Shown here: positions 58,001-64,000 of the stretch, piece by piece
Numbering within the stretch: position 1 is the stretch's first letter
How the letters are laid out: each line of letters starts with the position of its first letter
From: Aporrectodea caliginosa
Lineage: Eukaryota; Annelida; Clitellata; Crassiclitellata; Lumbricidae
Direction: 5' to 3'
Assembly (NCBI GenBank): GCA_020284085.1
Contig: JACEVL010000149.1
Location: 439,501 to 503,500 of the forward strand
DNA: 64,000 bases
Made by a program: the position numbers and the translations under genes
The notes under the pieces: generated by a model
Seen by the model: the letters and a program-made list of their open reading frames with translations, nothing else
Told to the model about the DNA's origin: nothing
Databases searched by the model: none

Positions 58001-58478
58001 TTGGATTGATAAAGTAATTTTTTATTAAATGGAAGTTGGATTGATGAAAATAATTTTTTGATGTAAACTACGGAATAACCATTTCTTCATGGGGTTGGGT
58101 GGCGGAATCTTCCGCCGCAGAAGCACCACGCCACTCAAAATTTCAACAGTGTACATTTCAGTGAAGTCATTAAGTACACTTTTCTCTCGTTCTGTGTGCC
58201 TCTATCTCTCTGCGTATCTGTCTTTGTTTATCTCTCACACAGAAAATTATTAATAATCATTTACGGCATACTAGCACATAGGGGCTTCTCACCGTTTGGC
58301 CATGTCTGCTGTCGCAATCAGACTTCTTTTTCTGTTTGTTCTTCTTCTTAGAGCCAGCAACTGGCTTCTGATTCGTTTTAGTCGGCTGTTCCTCATCACT
58401 AACATCCTGCTCATCGGAATCGATACCGTCCTCAACTTTTAGCAGCGCAAACCTCGACGCCTGTACTTTTAAAGCCAT
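49006..58478 (-). CDS. GKAP1: G kinase-anchoring protein 1 homologue (at least 8 exons)
   Basis: Minus-strand exons: 58478-58293, 57711-57616, 57145-57065, 56330-56210, 55250-55090, 54268-54158, 53350-53202 and tentatively 49029-49006. The start MALKVQASRFALLKVEDG matches the conserved ASRFALL N-terminus of GKAP1, followed by a KKKNKQKKK basic run. EFQKDLNEALLSSQAKYEEMK matches the ADLEKALLLSKLEYEE region, and the last exons are heptad-like coiled coil (LMEIEDLKMITEELTNEM). In vertebrates GKAP1 anchors cGMP-dependent kinase I at the Golgi. Phases chain from exon 1 to 54158, but 54158 leaves phase 0 while 53350 needs phase 1, so a small exon of length 3n+1 is probably missed between them. The total is about 310 residues plus that exon, against 366 in human. 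Confidence 0.8.
50340..51170 (+). pseudogene. Dead CR1/L2-like LINE fragment inside foldback element 2
   Basis: Broken frames read, in order, a region like the endonuclease-RT linker (RPCPLSP, FNAEPLG), then EVTSAELRVLILTCVPKTCELDPVP, like the SxxxCxLDPIP motif that precedes the reverse transcriptase of CR1/L2 LINEs, then MIANVTFLSKVLECIVA, like the NYRPVSNLxFLSKxLE motif. The piece between these motifs is deleted and several stops and frameshifts are present. No catalytic FADD-type motif remains. Confidence 0.65.
50719..50774. repeat. Inverted repeat within the LINE fragment
   Basis: GAAGATTGTCCAGAGC and GCTCTGGACAATCTTC pair exactly around a seven-base loop, with about 10 more outer bases pairing imperfectly. 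This local inversion partly explains the broken reading frame. Confidence 0.75.
52940..53155. repeat. Degenerate AGGTAATCTTAGGTAAGAT tandem repeat
   Basis: About ten irregular units of 20-35 bp built on TTAGGTAAGATAWGGTAA, in the GKAP1-like intron. On the plus strand it contains many donor-like GGTAAG words. Confidence 0.75.
53880..54060 (-). mobile_element. SINE copy (GKAP1-like intron)
   Basis: Inverted, it reads a stretch with GGAATCAATTCCTGCTACCCTCC then ATTCGCCAGATGGCATTGGTAAAATGAGCAG. The same order is seen at 60250-60480 and partly at 28440-28545. Confidence 0.65.
55640..55720 (+). repeat. GCGCCTCTAAGTAG hairpin repeat with (AATG)n tail
   Basis: TGGAGCGCCTCTAAGTAG, TTCTTGAAGGGGCGTTATGTAAAT and (GAAT)n. 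The same dispersed family as 39777-39838, lying in a GKAP1-like intron. Confidence 0.65.
56727..56860 (+). mobile_element. tRNA-derived SINE with internal deletion (GKAP1-like intron)
   Basis: GGTGGTGTAGCGGTATG and GGAGGGTCGCAGGTTCGGATC are the A- and B-box regions. The body jumps from GACAAGTTGCTCATCCC to CAGAGAACTCGACATCATC, omitting about 80 bases present in the copy at 32525-32752. Confidence 0.75.
57840..58075. repeat. Imperfect ~48-bp tandem repeat with AGTTGGATTGATGAAAATAATT
   Basis: Four or five units lie between GKAP1-like exons 1 and 2. Same family as 10085-10375 and 11430-11520. Confidence 0.7.
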
Positions 58479-58620
58479 TGTTCGGATTTATCACAACAGA
58501 ACTGCAGCTTCAATATTTACGAGTAGACGTTCTTAGTCAAACCACGGACTATATATTAATACGATATGAAGAATCCATATCCGGTGTAAAGTCTCTTGCG
58601 GTTTAGCGCGTCATCTGGTA
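58479..58620 (-). promoter_or_regulatory. Upstream region of the GKAP1-like gene
   Basis: The 140 bases before the ATG lack a clear TATA box at the expected place. A TATATATT at about 58548-58555 (plus strand) is possible. The start of transcription cannot be fixed. Confidence 0.25.
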
Positions 58621-60240
58621 GCCAACTAAATTTTTATTTTAAACATATTTCTTGTTCTGTTCGGAGCTTAGGCCTACTACAAGATTTATTCTGTCTACCG
58701 CAGTTAGCTAAATGACCAAGGACAAATCTTAATGAAGGCCATATAATTATACAACAGTTAGTAAGCAGTAGCTTCGATCCGTACTACACATTGGCATATA
58801 AAAACAGCTGGGTGAAGGCGCGAAGGGTGAAAATCAGATAAAATAATTGTATGGGCGCCTATGCATGGCTGTCGTATACAATTAAATTCGACTCCTGTAA
58901 TAACTTGTGATCATCCGTTCATACTGATTTGTAATCAATCTATTTTCAACGAAGATCATTATTATTATGAAGGCCATCGATAGGCCTACAACAGTTGATG
59001 AAGCAGTAGCTTTGATCCTTACTAAACATGGACATATCAATTATACAGCTGGGTGAAGGGTGGAAATCAATAAAAATTCTATTTCCTGTTATGTATTGGA
59101 GTATGTATTATAGTTTTTAGAGGGAACCCATATATAATGTCTAAGCCTGGTTATAGCGTACGTAGGCCTAAGCCTGAAGTGGGTCCCAAGTGTTGAGATC
59201 ACATAGGCTATCGTCATTGGACTAAGGATCAGGTATAGGCTAATAATTATTACAGTTAGAAACTATAACGTAGGCCAGCTATCTTTCGGTTTCATTTCTG
59301 TATGTAGACAATTTAGCCTATTCTGACCTGGCATCGAAACTAACCAAACTTGCGGACTTGAGTTTATAGGAAGGCATCGGCTTTTATATAGGCCTAGGGT
59401 AAGCTGGTCTTCGTGACGTAGGCTACGCGACTCTTAACCTCTTACACGTTTGCCCCGCGCCTCGCCGGGCGACGCCGGCTGCTAACTACGTCGTAGGGTA
59501 CACTTAAATGTATTTCGAAATGTATTTTCGGAATTTACGTTTAAATGCAGTTACACCATCACCCATGTATTTGAGTATGCCTATTATAGTTTAAGAACAA
59601 GACGAAACACAGCGATTGTTGATGCAGTTGTGAAGTCGAGCACTCGAATAGCACATATATAGAATATTTGACAGCATAATGTGGAGAGCGATGCAAAATG
59701 CAGGAATACCAGCTAGAGCAACAGCACTACACCAGGGCAAGAGGGCAAACTGAGCCTTTGCCCTGGTCGTTGCCCTGCCAGAATTTTTGCCCTGCCGAGA
59801 ATTTATTTTGCATAAATCGCCTCTGCACTATAGATTGCCCTGGTTATGCCCTGGTTAGAAAAAATGTCTGGCGCCGCCCCATGATACTTGTAGGCCTATA
59901 GGCCTAGCCTACAAGAGATACAGACCTATCAAAAATCATCAAGTGCCATAAATAGATCACATAATACTTTCACATGAAAACGGGAGTACGACAGTTAACA
60001 TTAAGGGTGTATAGGTCTACCTTATTCCCATATATACGGCTATTTAAATAAAGCCTATTATTACAAGCAGCAGTGTCACTCAGCCTTAACAATACCGAAG
60101 CAGGAATAAAATTAACTGGAAGGCTGATGAATAATCTCCGATTTGCTGACGATATTGGCCTCCTCACTCGACGCTGACTAAAGGATATTACGACACAGAT
60201 TAACGAAACCAAAAGCCTATATGGCCTATAGAACGGATGA
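58621..60240. other. Intergenic DNA with repeats
   Basis: No gene is supported. Segments near 58735-58815 and 58970-59055 are similar (GAAGGCCAT, ACAACAGTT, AAGCAGTAGCTT, AGCTGGGTGAAGG), a local duplication of about 240 bp offset. At 59725-59860 the word TGCCCTGG or its complement CCAGGGCA recurs about seven times. Confidence 0.45.
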
Positions 60241-60249
60241 TCACAAATT

Positions 60250-60480
60250 ATCACAAGATCGAGTCGAATTTAACTGTAGGCCTATGGCAGCCATACAAAG
60301 CTCATCACGCTGCTCATTTTACCAACGCCATCTGGCGAATGAAAGGTTAAGTGACTTAAGTCGACCTTTGGGAGGGTAGCGGGACTGCGGGAATCGATTC
60401 CGCGTTCGTGCTGATCGTCTGCTCTGCCGGAGTGTACAGTTAACCATTCATATAAACCACTCCCCATTCAATCAACTAAC
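60250..60480 (-). mobile_element. SINE copy (intergenic)
   Basis: Inverted, it contains GCGGAATCGATTCCCGCAG, GCTACCCTCCCAAAGGTCGAC and CGCCAGATGGCGTTGGTAAAATGAGCAG. It is the longest of the three members of this family in the window. Confidence 0.65.
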
Positions 60481-60721
60481 AGAAAATTATTAAGCAAATT
60501 TGAGTGAGTTTGGGCCATGTAGACGCCCCGCATAGGCCTAGGGTCAAGATGCGGGTGTTCAAAGCACGTCAATAGATTTTATATTTTGCCCCTTCTTGCA
60601 TAGATTTCTGTGGCCAAACATCGTTATAGGCCTATATCAAAACTCAAAAATTTATTTTCATCAACTTCCGTAGTAAGCCCTAATCAAATGTGCAGGTTGT
60701 AGATGAGTATACATGTACTAG

Positions 60722-60832
60722 GGGTCGTATTATGTCAACACAGGGAGGGGTTTGGAAAAGTTTGACAGTTGTTGACAAAGAGGGGAGGGGGCGCTACAAT
60801 TTGTGGACATAATTAATGGACGTTACTAGGCC
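60722..60832. mobile_element. Short MITE related to 4711-5082
   Basis: GGGGTCGTATTATGTCAACA and GTGGACATAATTAATGGACG are imperfect inverted ends, with the internal GTTTGACAGTTGTTGACAAAG shared with the element at 4711. TACTA is found at both borders, a possible target duplication. Confidence 0.6.
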
Positions 60833-61350
60833 CTATACGCGCTACTATGTGGGTCAGTAGGCCACAACCATTGATTGTATAAGCGTAGGCCTACGTAGGC
60901 CTACGTACGGTAGGAGCATAATTATCGATAGGCTAATTGTGTTTTCTACTGAGCGCATGCATACAAATATTTACATAACCTTGGCCCACATGCTCAATTA
61001 AGCATTTGCATGATTGTAGGCTACTCATTAAAAAACGGGCTAGGCCTTTAAATAGCTATAAAAATAAATGAAACCGAAAGAGTCAATAATATTCTTGACT
61101 GTAGGCCTACGTTTTGCATTTTCTCACGCAAGGCCCACTTTACGTTGCGTATACGCTTTCAACAGCGCGCACTAAAATACTAGGCCTAGTAGGCCTACGC
61201 ACATATCGACGCACACATATCGGCCTACTTACTACATGGCATCGTGTTTTTTAGATACATTCGAGTGTCTACTTTGAGTCCTAAAAACAACCCACTGTAC
61301 ACACAAAGTGACACAATACGCTGTACATTTTAAAAAGAACATATAGGCCC
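60833..61350. other. Non-genic, TAGGCCTA-rich stretch
   Basis: No gene is seen. TAGGCCTAC and its variants occur many times (for example around 60885-60905, 61100 and 61180-61200), more densely than elsewhere in the window. Confidence 0.4.
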
Positions 61351-62300
61351 CCTATGTCGGGTCGCATTCTTCAACCCACGCACGCAACCCGAACGTCATA
61401 ATCCTAATCGCAGTCGTAATCTCGAGATTTCTACAGCGTCCAAAAACGAAGTCGCGAGAACCAGTTTATTCGCAGGCGCTTAGTAAAAACAAAATATATA
61501 GGCGAGGAGGGGTAAACAGGGTAAAAATCTCGATAAAAAGATTACTAGAAAGAGCAAATAGGGACGCAAGAACAAAACGTCTGTTTGCGTAGCATCATCG
61601 ACGTCCAATATGTGCGTCTTATCTACTGCCTTATAGATGTGGACTCGAACGCTTGCTTGGAGCAAATTAATACGCTTTGTTTCATTTGTCTTCGATAGAG
61701 CGCGCGTTTCATTTCAATGAATATTCCGTACGTGCGGCGGCGGCGCACTTTACGACACCGTGGCTTCATCTTCCCGTAGCGTAAATCAGCTGACCAAGGC
61801 CGCCTGACGTCACGATCAGTTATGCATTTGGCAAAGCGCCCACGCGCGCTTAATCTCGGCTCGGCATTGCAACAATTAAATTGCACGTCGTCAAGTAAGC
61901 CAAAAGCATTTGAACATGCACGAAATCCTTACACTACCAATTCTCACTTTAGACGCTTTAACCGTGTCAGAAAACGTCAATCATAATCATAACAGATTTC
62001 AAAGGCACCCCACCAGGTGATAATTGTCAGTTTTCAACTGAGCGCCAGTCGCACGCTCTTCCCGGCGACTTGGTGGCGCCAATAGGGCCGCGCGGCCACG
62101 ATTATCACGCGGCGGAGGCGCAGCTAGGCTACTATCTCCGGCGGCGGCGGCGGCGGCGGCCGGGCGGCCGGTGTGTGGCCCTGGACCGACCGGCCTGGCG
62201 ACGGCCCGCCCGGGTGCGGGCACTGCCTGCGTGACGTCAAATCATTATGCTAATGTCATGCTCCGAACCATCCGATTCGCAACAACATAAAAACAAACGT
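61350..62300 (+). promoter_or_regulatory. CpG-rich promoter-like region
   Basis: CpG density rises sharply compared with the rest of the window, with a (GGC)n run at 62139-62161 and several CGCGCGG words. TGACGTCA at 62232-62239 and ATGCTAAT at 62247-62254 resemble CRE and octamer-type sites, and CATAAAAA at about 62286 could serve as a weak TATA element. It faces the probable exon that follows. Confidence 0.55.
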
Positions 62301-62309
62301 CAGCGTGCA

Positions 62310-62727
62310 CACGCGTGAGTAGTAGTAAAGCGTTGCAAGAGTATAGTGTCTTAGTGCTTCGTCGTCGTTCGTCGGGTGGTCTATTGTTTACCGTTTAATC
62401 CTTCCCACCGGCAGGTTGGAATATTTTTCGGAGCAGCTGGAGGAATCGTCTTCGGAGGAACCGTTCGGCCGAAAAATGAACGTTGCGCGATCTTTCGACG
62501 AAGCGGCGAACATGCACGGCGGCGGCGGCTGTGTGAAATAGGTCACCTTAGCCTCTTCTGGGTCGGTGACCGTGTGCCGGAGAAGAACACTAGAGCAGCA
62601 CTTGGACTCTCGTTGTAGGGGATCGTAAATCTACCAGAGATCGGCCAACAGGCCGTTTCTGTTCTCACCCTTGCACAGCCAACCATCCGACCTCGCTCCC
62701 ACCTTCCCCGGATTGGCGGTTTTGCGG
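62310..62727 (+). ncRNA. Probable non-coding first exon of a rightward gene
   Basis: The sequence stays GC-rich with CGTCGTCGTTCGTCGGG. A donor-like GCG|GTACGT lies near 62727. An ATG at 62476 opens only about 21 codons before a stop, so it would be an upstream ORF. The body of the gene would lie beyond 64000. The transcript itself is inferred. Confidence 0.35.
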
Positions 62728-64000
62728 TACGTATCTTTGGCATTTGAACCTTGTGAAGCTAATCTTTGGAATTCGTGAAATGTCTGAGATTTGGTCGGAG
62801 ATAAGGCGCTGTTGTTTGTTTATCTGTGGCGTGCTTAAATGTCACGTTGTTTTGCCTCATGACATTCAGCGTTTTTTGCAGCCGCCGACAGGGCCATTGT
62901 GGGAAGACTGTAGCTAGCATTCCTTAGTGAAATAGGATATTTACATTGGCCCAGTGATTGATTGACAGGTTGACAGCAACCAGCTATAGAATCCCGAAGC
63001 ATAGGCGCGCATCACACGCACCAACAGTTATGCGTATCATTGCTCGTTTGTTTTGATTTGCCTGATTTCTTGGCAGCTGTTTGTAGGAAACTTTTGTACT
63101 ACATTGTAGTTGATTGCCCCAAATCACGATATGCGTTTTTTTTACAATAGCTCGTGCCAGGTTTTTTTAACAACTGAAGTGCGCTATCGCGTTAATGATG
63201 TTTATGAAAAATTGCACACTTGTGACTTGTGAAGCATCCCTGGCGGTTAATAATTATTGATGTGTTTGTTAGGGACATGTCATTGTCTAATGACTTGAGC
63301 ATCAATCAATGACGTTTAGAAACAATAGAGTGTTAGGGACGCGATGTACTTGGACAGTAATAACCATCTCACGTGAGAATTAAACTTGCACACTTGAGGC
63401 GAACTATCAAAACAATCAGTTAATGAGGGAAATGGAATTAAAGATTAAATTGGGCTGCATTCTGGATTTTGTGTATTTTGTGATAGCTTTTGCTGCAGGC
63501 TCTCTAATTTCAATAGTGATGCTAAATGCCTGTGAATGCTGAGTGCATTGTATTAGAGAAACTATGCTATATTTTATTACTAATGCTGTCTTTTAGAGTG
63601 TCTTGATGCAGTGGACTGGCCAGAGGCTCATCTACAGACAGCAGTTGTAAATAATTTTATTTTTATAGTTCGGGAACCATATAAGGGGTTTATATTCATT
63701 TAATAGGCCTTAGTTTATTTATGAAGTTTTAGTCATACATTTTATAACTTGGATTTAAGATTTAGGGTTTTACGCACCACCACCCCTAGTTCAAAGATTA
63801 ATTGCTAGCCCTTGATCACAGAGGGCAGGCTGTGGCTTTAGGCAAGTTTAATAAACAACACCCTTAATAAACAACACCCTTAGTAAACAACCCCCTGCTG
63901 GCATGAAGGGCTTCCTTAGGAGTAAATGATAGGCTGCCATAATCGGCCAAGGTCTTTAGCATGATACCAGTTAGAAGAGAAGAGCTGTCCCTTCAGTTAG
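62728..64000. other. Probable first intron, no gene seen
   Basis: AT-rich again. A three-copy repeat of about 20 bp (TTAATAAACAACACCC) lies at 63849-63893. No exon or mobile element is supported. Confidence 0.35.

Overview
The window is animal nuclear DNA. It has spliced genes with GT-AG introns, no operons, many transposon remnants and tandem repeats, and one CpG-rich promoter-like stretch. Short words such as TAGGCCTA, tRNA-derived SINEs, hAT-like MITEs and two long foldback elements (architecturally like sea urchin TU elements) suggest a marine invertebrate deuterostome, perhaps an echinoderm. That taxonomic guess is inference only.

Layout. 1-3309: a foldback element with arms of about 1.5 kb; its left end runs out of the window. 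3310-12700: accessory DNA with GGAT-type repeats, MITEs, a 66-bp tandem repeat carrying TGACGTCA, and a 20-bp satellite interrupted by two copies of a MITE. 12719-45464 (+): one gene of 25 deduced coding exons for a BCR/ABR-family protein with a tyrosine-rich N-terminus, DH, PH, C2 and RhoGAP regions. The exon phases chain without a break to about 1253 residues, close to human BCR. Its introns hold most of the other repeats. 45465-48230: its probable 3' UTR. About 48374-58478 (-): a convergent gene matching GKAP1 (G kinase-anchoring protein 1). Its last intron contains a second foldback element (49353-52672) enclosing a dead CR1/L2-like LINE fragment. 58480-61350: intergenic repeats. 61350-62730: CpG-rich promoter and probable non-coding first exon of a rightward gene whose coding part lies outside the window.

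The BCR/ABR-like protein would activate Rho-family GTPases through DH-PH and switch off Rac/Cdc42-type GTPases through RhoGAP. Its N-terminus carries repeated E-x-x-Y-D-E-A motifs plus a Y-x-N site, suggesting a phosphotyrosine docking tail. GKAP1 is a coiled-coil Golgi-associated anchor for cGMP-dependent kinase in vertebrates. Nothing in the sequence links the two genes beyond their tail-to-tail arrangement.

I did not find a new multi-gene system. The most notable items are the tyrosine-motif array, the paired foldback elements with YY1-like motifs at about 150-166 bp spacing, a decayed duplicate of a DH exon, a perfect 51-bp hairpin, several MITEs with readable target-site duplications, and introns at the positions that border human BCR exon 14.
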